Source: Glycine soja
Lineage: Eukaryota; Streptophyta; Magnoliopsida; Fabales; Fabaceae
DNA length: 64,000 bases
Assembly (NCBI RefSeq): GCF_004193775.1
Contig: NC_041007.1
Span: forward strand, 25,466,676-25,530,675
Reading direction: 5' to 3'
Shown here: piece after piece, positions 35,900 to 48,117 of the stretch
Layout of the letters: each line of letters begins with the position of its first letter
Numbering within the stretch: the stretch's first letter is position 1
Translations under genes and position numbers: made by a program
Notes under the pieces: generated by a model
Databases searched by the model: none
What the model was told of the DNA's origin: nothing
The model's input: only the letters and a program-made list of their open reading frames with translations

Positions 35900-37903
35900 T
35901 CATGGGGTGGCTTCAGAATCATCATCATCGGATTCTGTATCCTCTGCTGCATCTTCGTCATCGGCTTCTTCTTCTTCTTCCTCAGCTTCTTCTTCTTCTT
36001 GCTCAGCTGCTTCTTCTTCCTCGGCTGCTTCACCATCATCAATGCCACTTTCTGAGAGCCTTTTGATCAGCCGTTCTAGCTCCATCTTCTTCTCTGTGGT
36101 GGCTTTGATGGTTGCTTCCAGCACCTTGCATGTGTCCTTGAGTTCAGTTATCAAGGCATCCTTGGACACAGCACCTGAAGCAGCAGCTTTCCCTGATGTC
36201 GAGACAATGTCTGGGACATGTGTCCCCTCAAACAGTTTGTAGTGCAGGGATAGAGGAGATTCTCTCTTCATCACAGAGTATGTTTGCACTTACAATACAG
36301 TTGGGAAGGCAATGGGTAATTTGACACACAATACAGTTGGGAAGGCAATGGGTAATTTGACAGCAAATGATTCTGAATGCTTAATAGTTTGATCAAAAAT
36401 ATAGTTTCCAAAATTAAATTTGGACTTGGTTCCAACAGCATACAGAAATTTACCCAAACCTGTGGCAACAGTGGAAGTATGATTGGTGGGTACCCAGTTT
36501 GCAGCTCCAATCCTGTGCAGAATTGCATACTTCACACTTAGCTTCCCTGCAGAAAGCTTCCCTTTCTTTGGCCAATGCTGGACTCGTTTGGCAGTGATTT
36601 CCTTGGCAATCTGATGCTCAGAAACATCAATATCCACCACTCCTTCAGTAGGTCTGCCCAGGTACTTGTTGATCATAGCAGGGGAGAATCTAACACACTT
36701 TCCTCTGACAAACACCTTTTGATACTCATCACTCTTTTTGTTTGTTATGTCAGAGGGAATGTTGACAATAAATTCCCTGACTAGGCTTTCATAACAGTCT
36801 CCCAACTTGGTGACTGTCTTCAGTAGTCCAGCAGCCTTGATGAGTTCCATGGTCTCCTTGCAATCCAAGGCATTTCTTCCCAGTTCTCTTTCTAAAGCAA
36901 TCCTGCGTTGATATACAAATTTCCACCTCTCAACATTGCCAATGGAGTGGAATGAGATGTTGTCCAATGGTGCATCAGGGACATTTCCAGGCACCTTTTT
37001 CCCGGATTTCTTGGCCCTCTTTGATGTCGAGACATCTAGTTCGACATCATCATCAGAATCAGATGAGGAAATTTCTTTCCTCTTCTTGGAAGGGATTGCA
37101 ACTTTGCTCCGTCTGGATGTGGTAGGAGTGATAGGAGTGCTTTTCTTCTGGGCCATAGTCTTGATTCGTCCAGACCTCTTGATGGGGGTTTTTCCCTTTC
37201 TGCTTTGAAGTCTTTCTGCAATGCCAGGTGCCAACCTGTTGGCAATGGGTTCCTCATCAGATTCTACTTCTTCAAGGTCAATGAGGTCACCTGGAGCAGG
37301 TTCTGGTGCCCGTGGTGCAGGGGTCTCCTCTGTGGCTTGATCCTCTTCTTCTGTTGATTCCTCTTCACTGGGTGAAGGGAGGGCTTCAGCATTTGGAGCG
37401 GAGGATGTTGGAACATCTTTCTCAGCATCAGGAACAGAGGCGTCTTTCAAAATGCTACTCACAATACTGCGGATTTTCTTGTCCATCTCCGTGTCTACTT
37501 CCCTAGGACTTGTTGCAGGGCTAGGGTTTTCAGCAATCTTCACTCCCTGTTGTCTTCTGGGAACCAGTTTCTCAGGGACAGAAGCTTGACCAGGAATTAT
37601 TTGTATGGGTTGGATGTTGAATTCTGGTTGTTCCTGGTGCGGAGATGATGGTACAGAGGGTGAACCAGGAGCTGAAGTTTCTTTTGGTGAGGTAGCCATG
37701 GAAAAACAGAGCGTTTGGAATGATTTCGTAAATTTCTGAGAGCTGTTGGGGAATGCAGAAAACGAGATTAACACGAAAATATAAGTTTGAATGAGGAATG
37801 TAGAGGGACGTGTGAAGCAACGGTCGAATTTGCTTTGGTTCAGTAGTGAACGTGCTATTAATGTTAAGTGATTCGTTTGGGCACGTTCAGATATCAGTAG
37901 TTG
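35900..37903 (-). pseudogene. Env-like region of the SIRE1-like element, interrupted by one stop
   Basis: Directly after the pol TAG the same frame stays open for about 540 codons (to 36290) and, past one TAA (36290-36292), for 129 more codons to 35900. Seen in order: a hydrophobic stretch near 37740-37790 (STFLIQTYIFVLISFSAF, a possible membrane or signal segment); a Ser/Pro/Glu-rich acidic region; basic patches (SKKRKE, KRAKKSGKK); a conserved globular part; and a strongly acidic, Glu-rich, coiled-coil-like tail. The stop coincides with a 36-bp tandem duplication at 36292-36362. The function of Sirevirus env-like proteins is unproven. The interruption suggests this copy makes only a truncated form, and is described without reconstruction. 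Confidence 0.75.
36292..36362. repeat. 36-bp tandem duplication in the env-like region
   Basis: The unit beginning 'acaatacagttgggaaggca' starts at 36292 and 36328. It duplicates 12 codons in frame and ends against the TAA. Confidence 0.9.
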
Positions 37904-37906
37904 CTA
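37898..37906 (-). promoter_or_regulatory. Readthrough-type stop context (TAG CAA CTA) between pol and env-like frame
   Basis: Minus-strand TAG is followed by CAACTA, which fits the CARYYA consensus that promotes stop-codon suppression in plants (tobamovirus type). The env-like frame lies in the same phase with no further stop for about 540 codons. Stop suppression has been reported for SIRE1, so this is a known mechanism seen in this copy. Confidence 0.75.
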
Positions 37907-40900
37907 CAATTCCTCTAGCAGACAAATGCCCAGCTTGCCCCTCAGTTTTTCAAACTGTTTTGCATCCAATGCCTTTGTGAAAATATCTGCTATTTGTTCC
38001 TCAGTGTCAACATGCTCTAGTGTGATAACTTTATCATCAACAAGCTCTCTAATATAGTGATGTCTAATGTCAATGTGCTTGGTTCTGCTGTGTTGAACAG
38101 GATTTTTAGAAATATTAATAGCACTCAAGTTGTCACAGTATAATGTCATGACATCTTGTTCGACATTGTACTCCTTCAGCATCTGCTTCATCCAAACTAG
38201 TTGTGAACAGCTGCTTCCTGCTGCAATATACTCTGCTTCTGCAGTAGATAGGGACACACAGTTCTGCTTCTTGCTGAACCATGAAATAAGATTGTTGCCC
38301 AGATAGAAGCATCCACCAGAAGTGCTTTTTCTGTCATCTGCACTTCCAGCCCAATCAGCATCACAATACCCAACCAGCATTGAATCAGAACAATGACAGT
38401 ACATAATCCCATAGTCACTGGTGCCATTTACATATTTCAGGATTCTCTTTACTTGAGTCAAGTGACTTATCTTAGGATTGGCTTGATATCTTGCACAAAC
38501 ACCTACTGCATAGGTGATGTCGGGTCTGCTAGCTGTTAAATATAGTAAGCTTCCAATCATGCTTCTGTACAAACTTTGATCAACACTGGTGCCAGCTTCA
38601 TCTTTTGACAGCTTCAAGTGAGTAGGTGCAGGTGTTCTTTTATGGCTGGCATTCTCCATTCCAAACTTCTTGATAATGTTCTTTGCATACTTGCTTTGTG
38701 AGAGGAATATGGAGTCTTCCATCTGCTTCACTTGAAGTCCCAGAAAATAAGTCAGCTCTCCAACAAGACTCATCTCAAATTCAGATTGCATCTGTTGGAC
38801 AAAATGTCGAAGCATCTCATTCGACATCCCTCCAAACACAATGTCATCAACATATATCTGTGCTATCATCAAGTTATCAGCATCTTGTTTGACAAAGAGA
38901 GTCTTGTCAATTCCTCCCTTCCTATACCCTTGCTGAGTAAGGAACTCTGTTAGCCTTTCATACCAAGCTCTTGGAGCTTGCTTCAATCCATAGAGAGCTT
39001 TCTTGAGCCTGTATACATGATCTGGATGAGTTGGATCTACAAATCCCTTTGGCTGCTCCACATAGGCTTCTTCATTCAGGTATCCATTCAGAAACGCGCT
39101 CTTCACATCCATCTGGTACAGCTTGAATTTGAGGATGCAAGCTACACCAAGTAACAATCTGATGGATTCAAGTCTAGCAACAGGAGCGAAAGTTTCATCA
39201 AAGTCTACACCTTCAATCTGAGTGTAGCCTTGAGCAACAAGTCTGGCCTTGTTTCTGGTTATAACACCTTCTTCATTGGTTTTGTTCTTGAAGATCCACT
39301 TGGTGCCAATCACATTAGTTCCCTCGGGTCTCGGAACTAGCTCCCAGACTTCATTCCTTTTGAATTGCTCCAATTCTTCTTGCATAGCATTGATCCAGAA
39401 CTCATCAGTCAGTGCCTCTTTCACATTCTTGGGCTCAATTTTGGAGACAAAACATGAGTTGGAGACAATCTCAATCTCCCTTGATCTTGTAGTGACTCCT
39501 CTGTTTGGATCTCCTATAATCAGCTCCTTGGGGTGCATCTTCTGGATTCTAGTGGAGGGTCTCTTGTCAGGTTGGTTGATGTCTGGTTCATCTGTAGCAG
39601 AATCAGAGTTTTCTGTATTTTCTGCACTTTTAGCTGTATCTGCTACATTGTCTCCCGATGTTCTGACATCTTCTTCGACATCCTTCCTTCTTGCCGGAGT
39701 TAGATCATCAACAACTACATTGATGGATTCCATCACAGTTCTGGTTCTGGAGTTGAATACTCTATATGCTCTGCTGTTTGTAGAGTATCCCAGGAATATC
39801 CCTGCATCACTCTTGGGATCCATCTTTCTCCTTTGCTCTCTATCTGCCAAAATGTAACATGGACTTCCAAAGATGTGGAAGTGCTTAACCGTTGGCTTCC
39901 TCCCATTCCAGATTTCATACAGTGTGGTTGAAGTCCCTCTTCTAAGTGTGACTCTGTTGTGGATATAGCATGCTGTGTTCATGGCTTCAGCCCAGAGATT
40001 ATAGGGAAGTTCTTTGGCATGGAGCATGACCCTAGCAGCTTCTTGCAAAGTCCTGTTTTTCCTTTCAACTATGCCATTTTGTTGTGGTGTAATGGCTGCA
40101 GAGAACTCATGAGTGATGCCTTCAGATGTGCAGAATTCAGTGAACCTGCTGTTTTCAAACTCTCTGCCATGGTCACTCCTGATTCTCTTGATCACACAGT
40201 CTTTTTCTCTTTGAAGTCTTAGACTCAACTCCTTGAATACTTCAAAGGTGTCTGATTTTTCTCTGATAAAGTTGACCCAGGTAAATCTGGAGAAATCATC
40301 CACAACAACATAGGCATACCTCTTTCCTCCAAGGCTTTCAACTTGCATAGGCCCCATCAAGTCCATGTGAAGTAGTTCCAGCACCCTGGAAGTGGTCTGA
40401 TGTTGAAGCTTCTGGTGGGACATCTTGACTTGCTTTCCAATCTGACATTCACCACAGATTCTGCCTTCTTCTATTTTCAGATTGGGAATGCCTCTAACAG
40501 CACCTTTGTCAATGATTTTCTTCATGCCTCTTAAGTGCAGATGTCCAAACCTTTGATGCCATATTCTGACTTCATCTTCTTTGGAGGATAAACATGTGGA
40601 GGAGTAACTGGTTTCTTGAGGTGTCCATAGGTAGCAGTTGTCCTTTGATCTGCTGCCCTTCATTAGAACTTCACTCTTCTCATTTGTCACCAAGCATTCT
40701 GTCTTTGTGAAGTTTACATTGAATCCTTCATCACACAGCTGACTGATGCTGATCAAGTTTGCAGTCAGTCCCTTCACCAGCAGTACTTTGTCCAGACTAG
40801 GAAGTCCATCATGGACTAGCTTTCCCATTCCAGTGATCTTTCCTTTAGAACCATCTCCAAATGTCACATAGCTAGTGGAGCAAGGTTCAATGTTCACCAG

Positions 40901-42634
40901 GAATTCTTTGACTCCTGTCATGTGTCTGGAACAGCCGCTATCTAGGTACCAATCTTCTTTAGCTGATGCTCTAAGTGAAGTATGAACAACAAGACTAACA
41001 GTCCTGTGTTTTGGAACCCACATCATCTTCCTTCCACTGCTGCTCCCTTGAGTTCCATGATGTGGATGGCCATGTAAATGATAGCAAAAGGGCTTTATGT
41101 GACCATACCTGCCACAGTAGTGACACCTCCACTTCTTTCTTTTGCTCCTTTTCTGCTGCGTTCCATGATGTCGAGACCGATGTTGTGACATCGTGGCTCC
41201 AGTGCTGTTTTTGGCAGGAACAAATTCTGTTATGGTTGTTCTGCCAGCAGACTTAGGATTAAATCCAAGTCCTCTCTGGTTTCCAACATTCTTTCCAAGC
41301 TGTAGCACCTCATCAAGCGTATCTGAGCCTTTATTCAGCATCTTTATTGATTTTGTCATGTTTTCCAGTTTAGAGTTCAGAAAACCAACTTCTCCTTTAA
41401 GCTCAGAGATCTCCTCTTCATGTGCCTCCTTCTCAGCCTCCAGATTTGCAATGACCTTCTTCAATTGTGCTTCTTGCTGAAGAATCTTCTCACTTTTGAT
41501 GCATAGTTCTCTATAGGATGCAGCGAGCTCATCAAAAGTGATTTCACTGTCTGTATCACTTGAATCTTCAGCAGATTCAAATCTCCCAGTGAGTGCATTC
41601 ACATCTCTGTCAGAATCACTTTCTTGTTCACTCTCTGTATCAGATCGACATACAGAAAGTCCTTTCCTCTGCTTCTTGAGATGAGTGGGACATTCAGCTA
41701 TGATGTGTCCATAGCCTTCACACCCATGGCATTGAATTCCTTTGCTGTGACTGGGCTTTTCATCTGACCTTTTCTGGTATTTACTGCCTTTCCTGATGTC
41801 GAAAGGGATGTTCCGGACATGTGGCTTCTGCCTCCTGTCCATTCTGTTCATCACTTTGTTGAACTGTTTTCCAAGGAGCACAACTGCGTTAGTCAGACCT
41901 TCATCAGTATCCAGGTCATACTCATCTTCTTCTCCTTCATCATTTGACACGAAAGTCAGATTCTTGCTCTTCTTTTCAGCCCTATCTGAGAGTCCTAGCT
42001 CAAAGGTTTGAAGGGAACCAATGAGTTCATCTACTCTCATGTTGCAAATGTCTTGGGCCTCCTCTATCGCAGTGACTTTCATGTCAAATCTCTTAGGCAA
42101 GGATCTGAGGATCTTTCTCACCAGCTTTTCATCTGTCATCCTCTCTCCCAAGGCAGTGCAAGCATTGGCAATTTCAAGAATGTTCATGTGGAAGTCATGA
42201 ATACATTCTTCCTCCTTCATCTTCAGATTTTCGAATTTTGTGGCCAATAGTTGCAATCTGGACATCTTCACTTTGGAGGTTCCTTCATGAGTGGTTTTCA
42301 GGATCTCCCAAGCATCCTTGGCCACTGTACATGTGTTGATCAGTCTGAAGATATTCTTGTCAACTCCATTGAATAGAGCATTCAAAGCTTTGGAGTTTCC
42401 AAGTGCCAATTCGTCTTCTTCTTTAGTCCAGTCTTCTTCTGGCTTCAATTCATCAGTGGGCTTTCCTTCTGTGTCCAGCATCTTGGGATGTTCCCAGCCT
42501 TTGATGACAGCTTTCCAGGTTCTGCTATCCAGTGATTTGAGAAAGGCCACCATCCTTGCTTTCCAGTATTCATAGTTGGTCCCATCCAGAATTGGTGGTC
42601 TGTTCACTGGTCCTCCTTCTTTCTCCATGTTCAT
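37904..42634 (-). CDS. SIRE1-like gag-pol polyprotein, 1576 aa
   Basis: A single uninterrupted frame codes for all copia proteins. Gag starts [24 protein letters not shown] zinc knuckles lie near residue 303 ([14 protein letters not shown]) and residue 508 ([14 protein letters not shown]). The protease has [13 protein letters not shown] near 566. Integrase begins [14 protein letters not shown], then [10 protein letters not shown] near 758, with DHGREF further on. Reverse transcriptase has YVDDIVFGG near 1261 and RNase H has [19 protein letters not shown] near 1428. Order protease-integrase-RT-RNase H is diagnostic of Ty1/copia. The long region between gag and protease contains an acidic, coiled-coil-like segment, as in Sireviruses. 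All catalytic motifs are intact, so the element may be competent for its gag-pol functions. The frame ends LLEEL then TAG followed by CAA CTA. Confidence 0.95.
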   Translation of the reverse strand: MNMEKEGGPVNRPPILDGTNYEYWKARMVAFLKSLDSRTWKAVIKGWEHPKMLDTEGKPTDELKPEEDWTKEEDELALGNSKALNALFNGVDKNIFRLINTCTVAKDAWEILKTTHEGTSKVKMSRLQLLATKFENLKMKEEECIHDFHMNILEIANACTALGERMTDEKLVRKILRSLPKRFDMKVTAIEEAQDICNMRVDELIGSLQTFELGLSDRAEKKSKNLTFVSNDEGEEDEYDLDTDEGLTNAVVLLGKQFNKVMNRMDRRQKPHVRNIPFDIRKGSKYQKRSDEKPSHSKGIQCHGCEGYGHIIAECPTHLKKQRKGLSVCRSDTESEQESDSDRDVNALTGRFESAEDSSDTDSEITFDELAASYRELCIKSEKILQQEAQLKKVIANLEAEKEAHEEEISELKGEVGFLNSKLENMTKSIKMLNKGSDTLDEVLQLGKNVGNQRGLGFNPKSAGRTTITEFVPAKNSTGATMSQHRSRHHGTQQKRSKRKKWRCHYCGRYGHIKPFCYHLHGHPHHGTQGSSSGRKMMWVPKHRTVSLVVHTSLRASAKEDWYLDSGCSRHMTGVKEFLVNIEPCSTSYVTFGDGSKGKITGMGKLVHDGLPSLDKVLLVKGLTANLISISQLCDEGFNVNFTKTECLVTNEKSEVLMKGSRSKDNCYLWTPQETSYSSTCLSSKEDEVRIWHQRFGHLHLRGMKKIIDKGAVRGIPNLKIEEGRICGECQIGKQVKMSHQKLQHQTTSRVLELLHMDLMGPMQVESLGGKRYAYVVVDDFSRFTWVNFIREKSDTFEVFKELSLRLQREKDCVIKRIRSDHGREFENSRFTEFCTSEGITHEFSAAITPQQNGIVERKNRTLQEAARVMLHAKELPYNLWAEAMNTACYIHNRVTLRRGTSTTLYEIWNGRKPTVKHFHIFGSPCYILADREQRRKMDPKSDAGIFLGYSTNSRAYRVFNSRTRTVMESINVVVDDLTPARRKDVEEDVRTSGDNVADTAKSAENTENSDSATDEPDINQPDKRPSTRIQKMHPKELIIGDPNRGVTTRSREIEIVSNSCFVSKIEPKNVKEALTDEFWINAMQEELEQFKRNEVWELVPRPEGTNVIGTKWIFKNKTNEEGVITRNKARLVAQGYTQIEGVDFDETFAPVARLESIRLLLGVACILKFKLYQMDVKSAFLNGYLNEEAYVEQPKGFVDPTHPDHVYRLKKALYGLKQAPRAWYERLTEFLTQQGYRKGGIDKTLFVKQDADNLMIAQIYVDDIVFGGMSNEMLRHFVQQMQSEFEMSLVGELTYFLGLQVKQMEDSIFLSQSKYAKNIIKKFGMENASHKRTPAPTHLKLSKDEAGTSVDQSLYRSMIGSLLYLTASRPDITYAVGVCARYQANPKISHLTQVKRILKYVNGTSDYGIMYCHCSDSMLVGYCDADWAGSADDRKSTSGGCFYLGNNLISWFSKKQNCVSLSTAEAEYIAAGSSCSQLVWMKQMLKEYNVEQDVMTLYCDNLSAINISKNPVQHSRTKHIDIRHHYIRELVDDKVITLEHVDTEEQIADIFTKALDAKQFEKLRGKLGICLLEEL

Positions 42635-42678
42635 CAGAATTTATCTCCCTAGATCTCACTCAGTGATTTCGAGTGCCT

Positions 42679-42690
42679 GCTCTGATACCA
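42679..42690 (-). other. Primer-binding site, initiator tRNA-Met type
   Basis: The minus-strand sequence TGGTATCAGAGC, 2 bp inside the 5' LTR end, is the standard complement of the plant initiator methionine tRNA 3' end used by copia elements. Confidence 0.9.
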
Positions 42691-42692
42691 AT

Positions 42693-43858
42693 TGAAATTC
42701 TGATACTGGGGACAGATGTCGTACAGGATGTCACGACATCACGCTTCAGAACATGCAGATTGTCTTTGACTGTATGAACAGATTAAACAAGTAAATAACA
42801 CAAGAGAATTGTTAACCCAGTTCGGTGCAACCTCACCTACATCTGGGGGCTACCAAGCCAGGGAGGAAATCCACTAAAATAGTGTTAGTTCAAGGTCTAA
42901 CAGCCACTGTTTACAACCTTCTCACCTAACCACTACCCGTGCGACCTCTACCTAAGAGCCACTCTTAGATATGAGAAACCCCGCTCACTCCCTCTCAACC
43001 ACACTCCCGTGTTTACAAATAAATCAAAGACACACCAGAGATCAACTCTGAACAAAAGGGATCAACCCTACACACTAGAGATCAACTCTACACACTAGAG
43101 ATCAACTCTACACACTAGAGATCAACTCTACACACACAGGTCCAACACTTGATGTTAGGATAACATCAAGGTGGCTCACAAAACACTCAAGTCCCAAAAC
43201 TCACAAAATAACTCTTCAATCCCGGACTTGGTACAGAACTCGTGCAACCTCCATGATTATATAGCAATGTGCGTTTCTGGGCTGCAACATCTTGTGCTGG
43301 AGGAGATCTATCATTCTTCCTGAAAATCTGCAGTTAAAGAACTAAAAGATACAGTTTGATCTTTTAGTTTTTATCTTTAATCTTTAATCCCTGAACGAAC
43401 TCTTCTACTTTGAAATTCGAACTTTAATTATCTTTTAATTCGTTCCAGAAGATAGATCATCTTATCTCTTGCTAACTGCACAATAATCTGTTAAAGATAT
43501 AACAGATTTATGTGTCCAGTATTTTCGGGCAAGATGTCAGGACATCGTATCCGACATCGTGGATCCTGCAGCTTCAATGCTTCATTTGACATTTTATCTT
43601 GACTTATGCATTGTGCAGCAACTCCAGTATTTTCGGGCAGGATGTCAGGACATTGTATCCGACATCGTGGATCCTGCAACTTCAATTCTTCATTTGACAT
43701 TTTATCTTGCCTTGTGCATTGTGCAGCCCGATCTTATTCCTTGTCATAACGTTGGACATCATGTGCAGCAACTCCAGCTTTCCTTCATTGTCTAAGTGCT
43801 TATGTTTTAACAAAATCTTAGCCAATCTTTTAAAACTCCGTAGAGCTAAGCACTAACA
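42693..43858 (-). repeat. SIRE1-like 5' LTR (element orientation)
   Basis: 1166 bp, the same length as the other LTR. By eye it differs at about four positions (for example 'cctaagagccac' against 'cctaagaaccac'), all transitions. Confidence 0.95.
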
Positions 43859-43863
43859 CATGA
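43859..43863. repeat. Target-site duplication CATGA (right)
   Basis: Matches 34068-34072. Confidence 0.9.
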
Positions 43864-44042
43864 GGTAATAAGATAGACCAAATATTCAAGAACATGAGAA
43901 ATTACACCCGAAATTATATATATCAAGCATGCCTTCCATAAAGAAACCTTGTCACCTTTTTATACAAATAAAATAAAAATTAAATAAAAATACATAAATA
44001 TATGTAAATGTATAATAAGGCAGATAATAAAGATATCGAACT

Positions 44043-44466
44043 TAACCTTATTGTCATCAGAATCTGAGTTGTAGTGAAAAGTTGGATACACAAGACGATT
44101 CTCAAAGGTAGAATAATCAATTTCATTACCTAACTGATAAAAAATAGAGAAATCCCAAATAGGGCCTTTACAACTAAAAAAATTAATCCTACCATTTAGT
44201 TGATAAAATCTACCAATACAGCGCAAACGAGTAGTTAAGAAGCATCGGCCAAAGATCGATTCAAGATCAACCTCATGAAAATTTGATTCACAATCTTCAA
44301 ATCCAGATGTTTTAAATCTCATGAAATCCTTCACCAATTTGTATTGGATCCTCACCAGTTCCACCATCATTGTGATTGATGGAACAACCAATTCGAGCAA
44401 TATGATCACTTCTCCTAATCTTTGAAGAGTAGAAGGACCTATATGGGAACCTTTGCATCTTCCCAT
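44043..44466 (-). CDS. Hypothetical exon-like open frame, 140 codons
   Basis: A minus-strand ATG at 44466 (MGRCKGSHIGPSTLQRLGEV) opens a frame reading through FGRCFLTTRLRCIGRFYQLN and CKGPIWDFSIFYQLGNEIDY to DSDDNK near 44047, where AAG|GTTAAG looks like a splice donor. The frame then runs on into AT-rich sequence. I do not recognise the family. Continuous openness over 140 codons with a donor suggests a real or recently dead exon. No downstream exon is identified on the near side of the SIRE1-like insertion 180 bp away. Confidence 0.3.
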
Positions 44467-45943
44467 GCTAAACTCTGATGAAGATCGATCAAAAAGGGAA
44501 ACAAATTCTGAATGGTTTGGTACTGTAAAGCTAGAGCGGGTGGAGGAATGTCTGAAATAGATGAGATATAGAGGAGAAATAAATTAAAATAAAAACTTTG
44601 AACAAATCCTACTATTAGGAAATAAGAGACAAAACAAAGGATAATAAAAACTAAAAAAATTAACAAATCAGAAATTGAAGAGGTGGAAACATCCTTCTAA
44701 GAAAGTAGACGAAAATTAAAACCAACAGAGAAGATAAATGAGTAACAAAAATGAAAAAGAGAAAACCAGGGGAAGATGAAGCACTATGATCAATAACAAT
44801 GATACAAATACAAGGTCAGAATGTTCACAAGGCTCAATGCATTTGAAGGCTACAACATCACTTGATATTGGAAAATGTAAAGTCAAGCTATCAACAATTA
44901 ATCAATATTACTCTCGAGCAGTTGGCAACAATAGTTATATATATTGAAATAATTAAACATGTAGTTGGGAAAATGCTATGCCTGGTATCGGTTGTCATTA
45001 TGGGCCATAATGTTGTATAGTTTGGACCATAGGCTTACAACATAGGCAAACCATCAAAGGCACAATTGCTTTGGACACTACCAGAAATGCTGGTACACTC
45101 AACAAAATATGTGAAATGGTAAAAATGCCATTCATTTAATTTTTAAAAATGCTTCCCTCTCATTTTATTTTCACACCTTCCATACACGCTTCTTCTTCTT
45201 TGATCTTCGTTTGTTTTCGTCACTGTGCCGTTGTGGCTGCTCGTGCCGCCAGTAACCGCAACTCAATTGTCTTCGTCTTCTACGTCTCCATTGTAAGTGC
45301 CCCTTCCCTCTCAGTCGATTTGTGGCGTTGTTGGTGATGTTTGGTTGTTGGAAATCCGTATAAGCCATATAGATTGATTTATATGGATTGTTAATCTATA
45401 TATATTTTTTAAAAAAATAATTTAATAATTCAGATGTTATAAAATTTATTTTATAAAAAAAATTCTTGGATTTTTTTAATATGTATTTATTTGTTTATTT
45501 AATTTGGTTTTTAATAATTAATTAATTCCAAAAAAAGTAATTAATCTTTTATCTTTAAGAAATTAAATTATACTTGAAATTTGAAATATTTATTTGTAAA
45601 ATATTTAAATATGATTGATTGTTAATTTTTATAAGTATATATTGTACAAATTAGTGTAACAAGAAAATCTATATATGTAAATGACAATTTTGTTTATTGA
45701 TGTAGTGATATAAATTTGTTAACAATAATAGTAATAAATATTTATTTAAATAATACTTGTTAGTGTAAAAAAATACTCATTTATTGGAAATTTAAGAAAT
45801 TGTTGTAGGATTTTTATCATATATTTAAGTGTACATCAATTAGTGATGTGTAGTCTAAAAGAAAATTTAATCATGCTTTTAATGTGTAGATTATTATTTG
45901 AACGATGTCATTAATTGTTAATCATGCTTTTAATATGTAGATT
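44467..45943. other. Intergenic, no gene recognised
   Basis: AT-rich DNA. A C/T-rich stretch near 45150-45320 gives a short plus frame without motifs. 'aaatggtaaaaatgccattc' near 45113 could be the edge of a MULE terminal repeat, but no partner is available in the window. Confidence 0.3.
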
Positions 45944-47959
45944 ATGGTTAGAACCAGAGATTTGGGTCGGGCTTTAAGCAGGGTTATAGGAAGAGCTTTA
46001 GGTAGAGAAGTAAGTCGTGATGCCGATAAAGGCCCCTAGCGACGAAGGCCCGCAACAACGGGAAGCTGCACTTGTTGTCGAGGAAGTTGAGCATGTGGAT
46101 CATGTTGCTGAAGAGGTCTATGAACAATCTCAAGTGGCACCTGTTGATGATGTAGTTAATGATGCCAAGGGTTTTCCAAGTGGGCCCCACGACACAAGTT
46201 TTGATGGACTATGTTCATCATGTGGTTGTGACAGTTTGGAATGGAGAGGTAGTTATATTTTTAAATTAATAATATTTTCATAACTATTTGTTATTATTAT
46301 TCAAATGATTTTTATTTTTATTTTCAAGTACGTGTAGAGTTGAAGTTGTCCTCCCATAGAAGGAAGGTATAGAAATTCGACAGGCCTACTCCAGAGATTG
46401 AAGGCTTAGTAGCTGCCACAGGATTAAGTCCTCTGATCACATGTTTGGTGGACACTGGTAATTGGGGACTTATGTCTGCTTTTGCAAAGAGATGACATAA
46501 GGAACCTAGTAGTTTCCATTTGTCGATAGGAGAGGTGACTATCTCCCTGGATGATGTGGCATCGTTGCTACATCTGCCCATTACAGGCGCCTTCCATAGC
46601 TTTGAGGCTCTTCATGTGGACGATGTCGTCTTCCTCTTAGTTGAATTGCTTGAAGTGAATTCTGAAGAGGCAAGAGCTAAGACAGTACAATTCCATGGGG
46701 TATATGTTTGACTATCCTAACTGTGAGACATATATCAGAGCAAATGTGACCCAACATAATGGGTTGTAGCAGCTAAAGCATATTTGTTGCATCTGCTAGG
46801 TGGCACACTCTTTGCAAACAAGAGTGCCATACACGTTTATGTGGTATTCTTAGACACATTTCATGACCTGGCGCAGAGTGGAAGCTATGCATGGGGAGCT
46901 GCTGCATTGGTCCATTTGTATGAGAATTTGTATGATGCGTCAAAGAGCAATGCCAGGCAACTTGCAGGATATATCACACTTATATAGGCAATTTTATTTT
47001 TTTTAATTTTTTTTAGTTCTTTAGTTTATATTGATTATTGTTTTCATTGTTTTGTTGTTTTTAAAATATGTGAAGTGTTGCATTTACCAACATTTTCCTT
47101 CTATTTCTTCTTCTATTGCTACTGGGGATTATGATGAGAGGAAACCACGTGCTTGCCGTTGGAAGTTTGGGAAGACATTGTCAGTGTCGATGTATCATAA
47201 GCGTTTGGATAGATTGACGTCTGACGTTGTCTGCTGGATTCCTTATGGTGACCACCTTGCATTCAAAGAGTTTGAGCCGATCTCTTTATTTTCCAAACTC
47301 ATATGTTGGATCCATCTATTGTCATACACCGACCAGAGAGGGTTGTGCGATAGTTTTGGTATGTACAGAACATTCCACCACACCCTACTGCTCCATGTCT
47401 ATCTGTAAAATATATTGATGATAGATGGATTTAGTTTTTTGAATACCTTGCACTGGTGGGTCAGATATATGTTGTGCTTGGATAGTGTGTAGCAGACTAC
47501 ATGGAGTGGTTTTAGATGATATCTCATCCCTTCATGACTCCCACACGGCCTGAAGATCCTCCTAGACATCCATATGTGGTGCACGATGACACATTTGTTG
47601 AACCAGATGTTGCTCAGTAGTCGATGGTGACAACGACTATGGATGAAGCACCTGTAGATGCATATGCTGATGCAAAGCAGCCTCGACATGTAGTGGTAAA
47701 ATTTGTTGTTAGTTGTCACCGTTACTCATTTTATCTGAACTTGTCTTAACCCCAACATTTTTTCCTTGTTGCCAATGTCGTAGGAGGCTTGCCAAGAAAT
47801 AGCTGAAATGTTGGAAAGGTTGTTCAACCTAAGGATAATGACTGAAGGAATAGAAGCATACATTGTCACCGAAGACTGCTTGAGGATCGCAAGAGGTGTG
47901 ACTAAGCAACGAAATGTATATGTTCGATCTAGACGAAGGTGGCGTATGGAAGACGCATG
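45944..47959 (+). pseudogene. Plant mobile domain (PMD, MAIN-like) gene, degenerate
   Basis: An ATG at 45944 reads MVRTRDLGRALSRVIGRALG, then a TAG. Later pieces in shifting frames read GFPSGPHDTSFDG, PEIEGLVAATGLSPLIT, then SFHLSIGEVTISLDDVASLL, HLPITGAFHSFEALHVDDVV, TLFANKSAIHVYVVFLDTFH, SGSYAWGAAALVHLYE, PRACRWKFGK and DVVCWIPYGDH, and finally IRMTEGIEAYI-like text ending RRRWRMEDA. This order is the plant mobile domain (aminotransferase-like, as in MAIN and the long-form PP7-like proteins), often carried by transposons. Introns near 46248-46327, 46988-47072 and 47696-47784 are suggested. At least two in-frame stops and several frameshifts make it non-coding now. Confidence 0.75.
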
Positions 47960-48117
47960 AAGAATTTTTTTATTCTTTAGGTTTTATATGAATTATGTAT
48001 ACAATATGACTGAAAAATGTTTATTATTTAATGTTATTTGATAAGGTTTTTAATTATTTTTGTTTAAGTTGTATGTGAATTTAAAAGTAATCACCAATTT
48101 ACATTATTATGTTAAAC

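Larger units (their letters stand above)
34073..43858 (-). mobile_element. Full-length SIRE1-like Ty1/copia retrotransposon (Sirevirus), 9.8 kb
   Basis: Two LTRs of 1166 bp (34073-35238 and 42693-43858) begin TGAAATTC and end ACTAACA in plus coordinates. They differ at only about four positions by eye. CATGA flanks the element (34068-34072 and 43859-43863). On the minus strand there is a primer-binding site complementary to initiator tRNA-Met (42679-42690), a gag-pol frame (37904-42634), an in-frame env-like region (35900-37903), several polypurine tracts and the 3' LTR. This gene order, including the long 3' env-like frame, is the SIRE1/Sirevirus layout known from soybean. Near-identical LTRs mean a very recent insertion, on the order of 0.1 million years with the usual plant substitution rate. 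Confidence 0.95.

Noticed and set aside
35907..36242. Ser-rich plus-strand frame of 111 codons
   Set aside because: Complement of the Glu-rich acidic tail of the minus-strand env-like region.
42679..42690. Possible tRNA gene remnant (TGGTATCAGAGC)
   Set aside because: It is the retrotransposon primer-binding site next to the LTR; there is no cloverleaf around it. No convincing tRNA or rRNA gene was found in the window.
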